Below, in pieces: positions 43,189 to 50,295 of a stretch of DNA of 64,000 nucleotides; position 1 is the first letter of the stretch, and each line of letters opens with the position of its first letter. The translations under genes were made by a program, and so were the position numbers. Below the pieces are notes generated by a model. The model ran no database searches and was not told where the DNA came from. It saw only the letters and a program-made list of their open reading frames with translations. The DNA lies in contig NZ_JAPELY010000003.1 in assembly GCF_026343295.1 (NCBI RefSeq), forward strand, positions 62,001 to 126,000, given 5' to 3'. Source of the DNA: Streptomyces sp. NBC_00083. Lineage in GTDB: Bacteria; Actinomycetota; Actinomycetes; Streptomycetales; Streptomycetaceae.

Positions 43189-43757
43189 GCGGTGGCTTCC
43201 CAGGCCGCCTCGATCATCCGGAAGACCTCGTCCACCGTGGCCATGGGATCGTCCGCCCGGCAGGCCAGCGCGTAGGCGTCGATGGCGAACCGCGCGGTTG
43301 CCTGGCAGGCCGTCGCACTCCGGGACAGGTGGGGATCGGCGGCCAGCGCCGCTGCCAGCGCCTGCGCGTGACGCAGGCTCATCGAATCTTCGTATTCCCG
43401 CAGGGCGGGCGATCCCTCGATCATGCGTCGGACGGGGGCACTTCCCTCCGCCGTGCAGTGCCGCACCAGGGTCCGGACCTCGCGGTGCAGCGCCAGGATG
43501 AGCGGCTCACGCGGAGGCCGGTCGGTTACCGCCCTAGTGAGGCGCTGCTCGAAGTCCTGGTCGCGCTCGAACACCAGGGCCTCCTTTGAGGCGAAGTGGG
43601 CGAAGACAGTGGTGACGGCCACGTCGGCCTCGGCCGCCACGTCACGGATGCCCACGGCGTCGTACCCGCGCTCCAGGAAGAGGCGCAGAGCGGTGTCAGC
43701 GATCTTCTGACGGGTCGCGGCCTTCTTGCGTTCGCGGCGTCCGGGCAGCTCGGTCAT
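43182..43757 (-). CDS. TetR-family transcriptional repressor
   Basis: The N-terminal helix-turn-helix spans about residues 10-56 (IADTALRLFLERGYDAVGIRDVAAEADVAVTTVFAHF, with the characteristic Y/F-HF end), followed by an all-helical ligand domain. At 191 residues it has normal length. It diverges from an oxidoreductase gene with only 70 bases between starts, and that gap contains two palindromes and a direct repeat, so it probably represses itself and the oxidoreductase. The ligand is likely a small reactive or aromatic compound by analogy, which is inference. Confidence 0.93.
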   Translation of the reverse strand: MTELPGRRERKKAATRQKIADTALRLFLERGYDAVGIRDVAAEADVAVTTVFAHFASKEALVFERDQDFEQRLTRAVTDRPPREPLILALHREVRTLVRHCTAEGSAPVRRMIEGSPALREYEDSMSLRHAQALAAALAADPHLSRSATACQATARFAIDAYALACRADDPMATVDEVFRMIEAAWEATAP

Positions 43758-43774
43758 GCCCTGACACTACCAGG

Positions 43775-43811
43775 TAGGAATTCCTAACCGTTGTGAAACC
43801 CTAACCGTTAG
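43775..43811. promoter_or_regulatory. Candidate TetR operators in the divergent promoter
   Basis: TAGGAATTCCTA (43775-43786) is a perfect 12-bp palindrome. CTAACCGTT occurs at 43784-43792 and again as the palindrome CTAACCGTTAG at 43801-43811. Confidence 0.65.
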
Positions 43812-43827
43812 TGCTAGCTTCGTTCGC

Positions 43828-44721
43828 ATGAGGAAAGTTACTTTTGCCGAGTTCGGCGGTCCCGAGGTCCTGCAACTGGTGGAAGCCGAGGAGCCCCACG
43901 CGAGCCCCGGCCGGATACGCATCGCCGTACGGGCGGCGGGTGTCAATCCCGTCGACTGGAGGATTCGGGAGGGCCAGGTCCTGGGAGCCCATCCGGTAGA
44001 GCTGCCCGCCGGGGTCGGACAGGACGCCGCCGGGGTGGTGGATGAGGTCGGCGAGGGCGTCGAGGGGGTCGAGGTCGGCGACCGCGTGTTCGGCGAAGGC
44101 GCCGACACGTACGCCGAATTCGCCGTGTTGTCGGCCTGGGCCCGGATCCCCGAAGGGCTGGCCTTCGAGGAGGCGGCCGGGTACCCGTCGGTGGTGGAGA
44201 CCGCGCTGCGCATCATCCGCGAGGTCGGCGTGCGGGCTGGGCAGACGCTGATGGTGAGCGGCGCGTCCGGCGGCGTCGGGTCGGCGGTGCTGCAGATCGC
44301 CCGCGCGCGCGGCATCACGGTGATCGGCACGGCCGGGGCTGCGAACCAGGACTACCTGCGTGGCCTGGGCGCCCTCGCCACGACCTACAACGAGGGCTGG
44401 GTGGAACGGGTGCGGCACCTGGGTCGGGTCGACGCGGCCCTCGACCTGGCCGGCTCGGGCGTGATCCGCGAACTCATCGAGCTGACCGGGGATCCGCGCA
44501 AGGTCGTCTCCATCGCCGACCTCGGCGCGCCGCAGCTGGGCGTCCGGTTCTCCGGCGTGGCCGGGAGCGTGCCGGACGCGCTCGCCGAGGCCGTCGACCT
44601 CATCGCCCGGGGCAGGCTCCACATCCCAATCGAGAAGTCGTACTCGCTCGCCGAGGCAGCGGCGGCTCACACTGACAGTCGCGCCGGCCACACCCGCGGG
44701 CGCCGGGTCCTGGTCGTCTGA
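43828..44721 (+). CDS. Zinc-less medium-chain dehydrogenase/reductase (NADPH:quinone-oxidoreductase-like)
   Basis: The 297-residue protein begins MRKVTFAEFGGPEVLQLVE, typical of quinone-oxidoreductase-type MDR enzymes, and has the NADPH Rossmann motif MVSGASGGVGSAVLQIA (about 142-158). There is no zinc-binding Cys cluster. These enzymes reduce quinones, enones or reactive aldehydes. It ends with the family's RGRRVLVV-like strand. There is no ribosome site before the ATG, which lies only 17 bases after the operator palindrome, so a leaderless or very short-leader transcript is likely. TetR regulation is expected. Confidence 0.9.
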   Translation: MRKVTFAEFGGPEVLQLVEAEEPHASPGRIRIAVRAAGVNPVDWRIREGQVLGAHPVELPAGVGQDAAGVVDEVGEGVEGVEVGDRVFGEGADTYAEFAVLSAWARIPEGLAFEEAAGYPSVVETALRIIREVGVRAGQTLMVSGASGGVGSAVLQIARARGITVIGTAGAANQDYLRGLGALATTYNEGWVERVRHLGRVDAALDLAGSGVIRELIELTGDPRKVVSIADLGAPQLGVRFSGVAGSVPDALAEAVDLIARGRLHIPIEKSYSLAEAAAAHTDSRAGHTRGRRVLVV

Positions 44722-44765
44722 GCCGCGGCCCGCCCGGCATCGCACATCGAACGGCCGGTCACTGG

Positions 44766-44827
44766 GTGCACCGCCCTCAACCCGCCGGTGCACCGCCCTC
44801 AGCCCGCCGGCGCACCGCCCCAGCCCC
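44766..44827. repeat. 22-bp tandem repeat (about 2.8 copies)
   Basis: GTGCACCGCCCTCA followed by RCCCGCCG is repeated at 44766-44787 and 44788-44809, with a partial third copy. It lies between the converging oxidoreductase and SAV_915-like genes and ends 12 bases before the latter's stop. Confidence 0.85.
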
Positions 44828-44838
44828 GGCCCGACTCG

Positions 44839-45189
44839 CTAGGCGCTCAGCGCGTGGCCCCTGCGTGCGCACAGGGGCGGGGTCTGGCTCTGGCGGCTGT
44901 GCGGGACCGGCGGGGTGAGGACCGGGTCGACGGTCAGACTCGTTACGCCGAGCGGCGCCGAGAGCGCTCTCAGCGCTGGTTCCGCCAGCCGGATCCACCT
45001 CTGCTCGCCGCCCAGGACGGCGGCCAGCCGGTCCCGGCTCGTGAATCCGACCGCGGTGCGTGCGCCGAACTCGTCGCGCAGGAAACGGAGTTGATGCCCT
45101 CCGGCAGAGCCGAGCCGAACCGGCACATACAGTGGCCCTGCCGGGCGGCGTTCGTCGGGATCGGCGTCCTCGATGGTGAGGCTGTCCAT
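44839..45189 (-). CDS. SAV_915-like small protein (SseB-N-like fold)
   Basis: The 116-residue protein has the core GPLYVPVRLGSAGGHQLRFL...FGARTAVGFTSRDRLAAVLG, which resembles the streptomycete SAV_915 family and the SseB N-terminal domain. The C-terminal 30 residues (TPPVPHSRQSQTPP...) are low-complexity and probably disordered. ATG 45189 has GGAGGA upstream. No membrane segment is seen. Function unknown. The recurring GAGAGCGCTCTC palindrome lies inside the gene at 44959-44972. Confidence 0.7.
   Translation of the reverse strand: MDSLTIEDADPDERRPAGPLYVPVRLGSAGGHQLRFLRDEFGARTAVGFTSRDRLAAVLGGEQRWIRLAEPALRALSAPLGVTSLTVDPVLTPPVPHSRQSQTPPLCARRGHALSA
44959..44972. promoter_or_regulatory. Palindromic motif inside the SAV_915-like gene
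   Basis: CGAGAGCGCTCTCA contains the exact 12-mer GAGAGCGCTCTC. Confidence 0.5.
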
Positions 45190-45868
45190 GGTGTCCTCCG
45201 GTGGGGAGTGCGGATGCCGTACGCGTCATGCGCCCGTGCGTCTGAAGTTATGCCCCCGGTACCGCCCCGGTCTCCCGCGATGACGCGGTATTGACCCCGC
45301 CGCCACCGTTTTTGACGCGTTCCTGTTGCAGGTCGGCGCGGGGGCGCGGGTCGGCGTAGGCGGGTGGTGCGCATGCGGTGCCGCGCGACGGGTTCATCCC
45401 CCCGGGTGTCGGGTGGAGTGTCGCCGGGGAGGCGTGGTTACCGCAACGCGCCCTGCCCATTGCGGTGTTGGCGATCCGCGCCGGTGCCGTGCCGAACGCG
45501 GAGCCGTGCGGATGAATTGCGTACCGTACCGGTGTCCACACCGACACGGTGCCGCCCCACGCCGGAGCCGTGTCGTTCCGCCCCGTGCCGGGACGGAGCG
45601 TGGCGCGCGCCCGCGCCGATGCCGAACCAGCGCCGGGCCGTGGCCGGACCGATGGCGATGCTGTGCCGTCCTATTGCTACGACGAATACGACCAAGCCGT
45701 GCCGATCCCGCCCGGTCGCTACTGCTGCACCAGAGCCGAGCCCGTTCCAGGCCTGGGTCGGTTCCGCATCCTGGGTGCCCCTGGACACGGCTCCGGCGGA
45801 CCGGCCCGGAGCCGTGTCGATGACGCTGCTGCCTTTGCACCCCTCCATCACCTGCCCCGGCGCTGCGC
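45190..45868. other. Gene-poor stretch of about 680 bases
   Basis: Open frames exist on both strands but none has a ribosome site, known domain or normal codon use. The sequence is dotted with GAGCCGTG and GTGCCG words repeated irregularly. It could be a decayed gene; I see nothing I can name. Confidence 0.5.
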
Positions 45869-46537
45869 TCAGTCGGCGCGGCCCGTCGCCGCCACCGTCA
45901 CGCCGAGCCCGATCATCGCGAAGCCCCCCGCGCCGCCGATCAGCGACAGTCGTCGTTCGGAGCGGGCGAACCAGCCGCGGGCCGCCGCCGCTCCCAGGCC
46001 CCACAGGGTGTCCGTGATCAGCCCGATCGTGATGGGGATCAGTCCGAGCAGCAGCATCTGCGACGGCAGGTGCCCGGCCGTGTGGTCCACGAACTGCGGC
46101 AGTACCGCCGCGAAGAACACGATGCCCTTCGGGTTGGTGACGCCCACCAGGACGCCGTCCGCGACCGTCCGCAGATCGCCGTGGGCCGGCCGGGCCACGG
46201 CCGCCGCCTCGCCGATGGACGCCACCCCGAGCCGCATGTCCTTACGGTGCCGGTAGGCCTGCACCCCGAGGAGTACGAGGTACGCGGCACCCGCCAGCTT
46301 CACCGCCATGAACACCGACGCCGAACGCTCCACCAGCGCGCCGATCCCCAGCGCCACCGCGCACACCAGCACGTAGGAGCCGAGGACGTTGCCGAGGACC
46401 GTCGCGAGAGCGGTACGTCGGCCGTGCGCGAGGGCCCGGCCGATCACGAACAGCACGCTCGGTCCCGGGATCGCGATCACAAGGAGGGACATCGCGGCGA
46501 AGGCGAGATAGCGATCGGTGGACACCATGTCCGTCAT
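45869..46537 (-). CDS. LysE-family amino-acid exporter
   Basis: The 222-residue protein has about six membrane helices and the LysE/RhtB signature IPGPSVLFVIGRALAHGRR near the N terminus plus GVTNPKGIVFFAAVLPQF in the middle. The family exports amino acids or their analogues by proton antiport. ATG 46537 has GTGAGG upstream. It diverges from a LysR regulator (190 bases between starts), the classic arrangement in which LysR senses the exported compound and activates the exporter. Confidence 0.92.
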   Translation of the reverse strand: MTDMVSTDRYLAFAAMSLLVIAIPGPSVLFVIGRALAHGRRTALATVLGNVLGSYVLVCAVALGIGALVERSASVFMAVKLAGAAYLVLLGVQAYRHRKDMRLGVASIGEAAAVARPAHGDLRTVADGVLVGVTNPKGIVFFAAVLPQFVDHTAGHLPSQMLLLGLIPITIGLITDTLWGLGAAAARGWFARSERRLSLIGGAGGFAMIGLGVTVAATGRAD

Positions 46538-46699
46538 TCAACCTCACCCGTGCCCAGGAGCCCAGGGCGTCGACCACTCCCGCTACCGGCCCCGCCCGGC
46601 CCCACCCCGGCGCTTCCCGCTCCGGCCCTCCCCGCGGCCCCTCCGCACGCGAGGCCCGAGCCCTCCGCACGGGAGGCCCGCCCCTTCGTAGCCGGGGCC

Positions 46700-46720
46700 C
46701 CGGAGCGCTCTCGATAAAGT
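46700..46720 (+). promoter_or_regulatory. LysR-gene promoter with an overlapping palindrome
   Basis: CCGGAGCGCTCTCG (46700-46713) is a copy of the recurring palindrome. It is followed at once by TAAAGT (46715-46720), which fits a -10 box. The start site would fall at about 46727, one base from the ATG, implying a leaderless transcript with the palindrome in the -35/-10 spacer. Confidence 0.5.
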
Positions 46721-46727
46721 CGCCCGC

Positions 46728-47600
46728 ATGGAATTGCGGCAGCTCAGCTACTTCGTCACCGTCGCCGAAGAGCTTCACTTCGGGCGGGCCGCCGAGCGGC
46801 TGCACATCGTCCAGTCGGCGGTGAGCCAGCAAATACGGCGTCTGGAAAGGGAGTTGGGGCGCGAGCTGTTCGACCGGTCGTCCCGGCACGTACGTCTCAC
46901 CGCGTCCGGAGAGCGGTTGCTTCCCGAGGCGCGCGAGGTGCTCGCCGCCGCCGAACGGGCCAGGGCCGCCGTCCGCGAACGCTCCACTCTGCGGCTCGGC
47001 ACCAGCAACGGGCTCGGCGAGCACCTCGACCGCGTGCTCGACGTCTTCGCCCGGCTCGCTCCCGACACCGCCGTCGAACTGACCTCCGCGCCCGCGCGCG
47101 AGCGCCTGGCCCAGGTCGCCGACGGCCGGCTCGACGCCGCCTTCGTACGCGCCCCGGAACCCGTCCCCGGCCTGCGCGCCGTGCCGCTGTGGCAGGACCC
47201 GCTGGTCGTCGCCCTCCCCGCCGCGCATCCCCTCGCCCGCCACGAAGAGATCGCGCTCTCAGAGCTGGCCGCACTTCCCCTGTGCATCACCGAACGCCGC
47301 TCCAACCCCGCCCTCGTCGACCTGGTTGTGGGCGCCTGCCACGCCGCCGGGTTCGAGCCGGTCCCGGGGCCCGTCGGCGGGTCGCTGCAGAACACCCTGG
47401 CCGCCATCGGGACCGGCTCACTGTGGACCGTGGTGTACGCCGCCCACGCCCGCGCGCTCCACACGCCCCGCGTCGCCTTCCGGCCGGTCCGCGCCCCGGG
47501 CCTCTCCCTGTCCACCGCCCTCGTGGTCGCCGCCGAGCACCCCCCGGCCTCCGTCGAGCTGCTCCTGAGAGCGTGTTCAGTCGATCCGGAACCGATCTGA
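46728..47600 (+). CDS. LysR-family transcriptional regulator
   Basis: The winged helix-turn-helix occupies residues 1-60 (MELRQLSYFVTVAEELHFGRAAERL; VSQQIRRLERELG), followed by a two-lobed substrate-binding domain starting near residue 85 (TLRLGTSNGLGEHL). At 290 residues it is normal size. There is no ribosome site before the ATG, consistent with leaderless expression. It probably controls the divergent LysE exporter and itself. A half-copy of the recurring palindrome occurs inside the gene near 47254-47263. Confidence 0.93.
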   Translation: MELRQLSYFVTVAEELHFGRAAERLHIVQSAVSQQIRRLERELGRELFDRSSRHVRLTASGERLLPEAREVLAAAERARAAVRERSTLRLGTSNGLGEHLDRVLDVFARLAPDTAVELTSAPARERLAQVADGRLDAAFVRAPEPVPGLRAVPLWQDPLVVALPAAHPLARHEEIALSELAALPLCITERRSNPALVDLVVGACHAAGFEPVPGPVGGSLQNTLAAIGTGSLWTVVYAAHARALHTPRVAFRPVRAPGLSLSTALVVAAEHPPASVELLLRACSVDPEPI

Positions 47601-47737
47601 CCAGCGACGATCACGAAAGCCGATCGCTGCGGTCGCGCTCTGACTCTTGGTCGGGCGGTACGGATCCGATGGACTGGGGTCACGCCGGTGAGCGGCCCGG
47701 AACACCGGGAAGCCACCGCTGACAGAGGAGTTCGGCC

Positions 47738-47920
47738 GTGCCCGTCGTCACCATCCAGCAGGGTCCCCGCGACGTCGAGCAGAAGCGCGAACTGGTCAAG
47801 CGCGTCACGGACGCGTTCGTCGACGCGTACAAGCTTCCGGCCGAGACGGTCCAGGTGTGGATCCACGAGGTTCCCAAGGACAGTTGGGGCGCGGCGGGGG
47901 TGCTGACCGCCGACAAGTAG
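47738..47920 (+). CDS. 4-oxalocrotonate tautomerase family protein
   Basis: The 60-residue protein begins Met-Pro-Val-Val-Thr; after Met removal the N-terminal Pro is the catalytic base of this family. The chain follows the beta-alpha-beta pattern of 4-OT (TIQQGPRDVEQKRELVKRV, then VQVWIHEV). Such enzymes work as trimers of dimers or hexamers on 2-hydroxymuconate-like or related keto acids; the true substrate is unknown. The GTG start has GAGGAG upstream. The gene stands between LysR and an MFS gene without an obvious pathway. Confidence 0.9.
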   Translation: MPVVTIQQGPRDVEQKRELVKRVTDAFVDAYKLPAETVQVWIHEVPKDSWGAAGVLTADK

Positions 47921-47950
47921 CCGCGAGCGCCCCGAGGGCGTCCCGGGGCG

Positions 47951-49210
47951 TCACGCGGGAGGCCGGCCGCACGGGGGTCGGACGGCCTGAGGACCGTCCG
48001 CCGAGAGCGCTCTCGGCGCGGCGGGCGCCGAACCCGGCATCCCGCCGTCCCCGCCGCCCCCGCCGTCCCGGTCCCGCCCATACCGCCGCCGCCCGTACGC
48101 CGCCGCCGCGGTGAGCGGAATTGCCAGCGCCGCCGCCGCCCCGAACAACGCCTGGAATCCGCCCTGTTGGGCCGGACCGGAGGCGAGTTCCGTACCGAGG
48201 GCGCTGCCCAGGTACAGGGCCACCCCGAACAGGGCGATCCCACTGGCCCGTGCCTGCGGCACCAGCAGGGTCGCCCACGCCTGCACCGTCGAGTGCAGGA
48301 ACGCCCATCCGCCGCCGAGCAGCACCGCGCCCAGGCCCAGCGTCACCAGGGACGGGTGCACCGCGGCCACGCCGTAGGCGAGCGTGACCTGAGTGCCGCC
48401 CAGCACGATCAACGCGACCGGGCCGAGGTGCCGGGCGGTGCGTCGCACCAGCTGGGCGCCGCCCATCGCCGCGACCCCGTACAGCGCCGCCACCGCTCCC
48501 GCGGTCCCCGGGGCCGCGCCCAGCGACTCCAGGGCCGGTGGCAGATAGGTGAAGCAGCCCAGCAGGACGCCGCCTTCGAGCAGGGCCACACCCATCACGT
48601 ACCACTGCCACCGGGACCGTACGGCCGTCCGCAGCGCGCCGCCCTCGCGCGGTGCGAGTGCGGGCTCGGGCAGCCGGCGCAGCGCCAGGGCCAGGCAGGC
48701 GGCGATCAGTCCCGGGAGCGCGAACACCAGGCGCCAGCTCACCCAGTGGGCCAGCGCTCCGGCGACAACGGTGGCCAGCGCCGTGCCCAGCGCGAACGCC
48801 GACATCAACGAGCCGAGCGCACGGTGCCGTTCGGCCGGCGCCACCGTGTCGCCCACATACGTCAAGGAGCCCGCGATGGCGGCCGCGAAGCACGCTCCGG
48901 TCAGCCCGCGCGCCACGACGAGCGAGACCGCTCCCGGCGCCACCGCCGATGAGAGCGCTCCCAGTGAGGCCGCCGCCAGCGACAGGCGCATCACCCGCAC
49001 CCGCCCGAAGCGGTCGCTCGCCATGCCCCAGGCGGGCTGGGCGAGACCGTATCCGAGGGTGTACGCGCTCGCGGCGGCCGCGGCCGTGCCGAGCGGCACA
49101 TGCAGGGCCGCTCCGATGAGTACCAGCATCGGGGCGATCGAGAAGCGGTCGAAGTTGCTGACGAGCCCGGCGGCGCACAGAAGCCCCCGACGGGGCGGTG
49201 AAGAGGTCAT
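47951..49210 (-). CDS. MFS transporter (drug/metabolite exporter type)
   Basis: The 419-residue protein has about 12 membrane helices and the MFS motif GMASDRFGRVRVMR in loop 2-3. Its C-terminal 45 residues are Gly/Pro/Arg-rich and likely disordered. The layout matches 12-helix multidrug or arabinose-type exporters; substrate unknown. It diverges from an XRE-type regulator (30 bases apart), which is likely its controller. Two copies of the recurring palindrome lie within it (48002-48015 near the 3' end and 48951-48964). Confidence 0.9.
   Translation of the reverse strand: MTSSPPRRGLLCAAGLVSNFDRFSIAPMLVLIGAALHVPLGTAAAAASAYTLGYGLAQPAWGMASDRFGRVRVMRLSLAAASLGALSSAVAPGAVSLVVARGLTGACFAAAIAGSLTYVGDTVAPAERHRALGSLMSAFALGTALATVVAGALAHWVSWRLVFALPGLIAACLALALRRLPEPALAPREGGALRTAVRSRWQWYVMGVALLEGGVLLGCFTYLPPALESLGAAPGTAGAVAALYGVAAMGGAQLVRRTARHLGPVALIVLGGTQVTLAYGVAAVHPSLVTLGLGAVLLGGGWAFLHSTVQAWATLLVPQARASGIALFGVALYLGSALGTELASGPAQQGGFQALFGAAAALAIPLTAAAAYGRRRYGRDRDGGGGGDGGMPGSAPAAPRALSADGPQAVRPPCGRPPA
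48002..48015. promoter_or_regulatory. Palindromic motif in the MFS gene, 3' end
   Basis: CGAGAGCGCTCTCG is perfectly palindromic and extends to 16 bp (CCGAGAGCGCTCTCGG, 48001-48016). Confidence 0.55.
48951..48964. promoter_or_regulatory. Palindromic motif in the MFS gene
   Basis: TGAGAGCGCTCCCA combines the left half of the recurring motif with the right half of the CebR-type operator (GCTCCCA). Confidence 0.5.
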
Positions 49211-49240
49211 GTCCCCAGCTCAGCAGGGCGAGCCGGGCCC

Positions 49241-50167
49241 GTGTCCGCTCAGCCGATTACCATCACTCACACCCTCCGAACCCCGAACCCCGAACCCCGA
49301 TCCCTCCGAACCCCTCAGACCCCGCCCCCTGGACACCGAGGCAGGCTGACCCTGACGGACTCACCCGACCCCCGCGCGGAGCTCGGCGCGTTTCTCCGCT
49401 CGCGCCGCGAGCGCCTGGCGCCTGGCGAGTTGGGGCTGCCCGTCACGCCGCGCCGCCGCACCCCGGGCCTGCGCCGCGCGGAGGTCGCCGAGTCCGCGGG
49501 CATCAGCGTCTCCTGGTACGCGTGGCTGGAACAGGGCCGGGTGCGCACCTCGGCCCAGGTGTTGCGGGCCGTCGCGCGCGCTCTCCGGCTGGACCCCGCC
49601 GAGACCGCCCATGTGCTGTCGTTCGCGGAGGACGCCGCGCCGCCGCCCGCCGCGCCGGCCGGCTGGGTCTCGCCCCACCTGCGTTCCTTGGTCGACGCGC
49701 TGCTTCCGCACCCGGCGATGGTCATCGATCCGCACTGGGACCTGCTGGCGTGGAACAGCGCGTACGCGGCGCTCGTGACCGACCTCGCCCGGCTGCCGCC
49801 CAAGCGCCGCAACATGCTCTGGCTGGTGTTCCGCTGGCCGCCGTGCCGGACCCTGCTCGCCGACTGGGAGCCCGAAGCGCGCACGCTGCTGGGCCAGTTC
49901 AGGGCGCGGGCAGCCCGTCGGCCGGACGATCCGAGGTACGCCGAGATCATCGAGGCGATCAGTGCGGACGCCGACGCCGCGCGCTGGCTCGCCGAGCGGG
50001 AGACCGCCGAGTTCCGGCCGGCCGTGAAGCGCTTTCGGCATCCCGCGGCGGGCGAGTTGCGTCTGCGCTCGGTCAAGCTCGCCGCCGTCGACGAACCCGG
50101 GCACCACTTTCTGGCCTACCTTCCCGACGACCCCGCGTCCGGTGTGTCCCTTCTCGCACTGGCTTGA
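49241..50167 (+). CDS. XRE-family regulator with MmyB-like ligand domain
   Basis: The N-terminal Cro/CI helix-turn-helix includes LGAFLRSRRERL and RRAEVAESAGISVSWYAWLEQGR. The C-terminal domain (HPAMVIDPHWDLLAWNSAYAAL, then FRWPPCRTLLADWEPEA) is the MmyB-like domain that binds fatty-acid-like ligands in some members. No ATG, GTG or TTG lies between GTG 49241 and the DNA-binding domain, so I use it; that adds a Pro/Arg-rich leader of about 40 residues encoded partly by an 8-bp repeat. A CTG start nearer the domain is possible. It diverges from the MFS gene and probably controls it. Confidence 0.85.
   Translation: MSAQPITITHTLRTPNPEPRSLRTPQTPPPGHRGRLTLTDSPDPRAELGAFLRSRRERLAPGELGLPVTPRRRTPGLRRAEVAESAGISVSWYAWLEQGRVRTSAQVLRAVARALRLDPAETAHVLSFAEDAAPPPAAPAGWVSPHLRSLVDALLPHPAMVIDPHWDLLAWNSAYAALVTDLARLPPKRRNMLWLVFRWPPCRTLLADWEPEARTLLGQFRARAARRPDDPRYAEIIEAISADADAARWLAERETAEFRPAVKRFRHPAAGELRLRSVKLAAVDEPGHHFLAYLPDDPASGVSLLALA
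49277..49300. repeat. 8-bp tandem repeat (three copies)
   Basis: CGAACCCC is repeated three times in the leader of the XRE regulator gene. Confidence 0.85.
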
Positions 50168-50295
50168 TGCGTGGCCGGGCGCCCCGCTCGCCGCTCTGAG
50201 CAGGTCAATTCGTCGTTTCGGCCGCTGGAGGCGTCGGCAGGTACCAGACTGCGTACGACACATGCAGCGGATCTTGCGGACAGGGGAGAAGAGCG

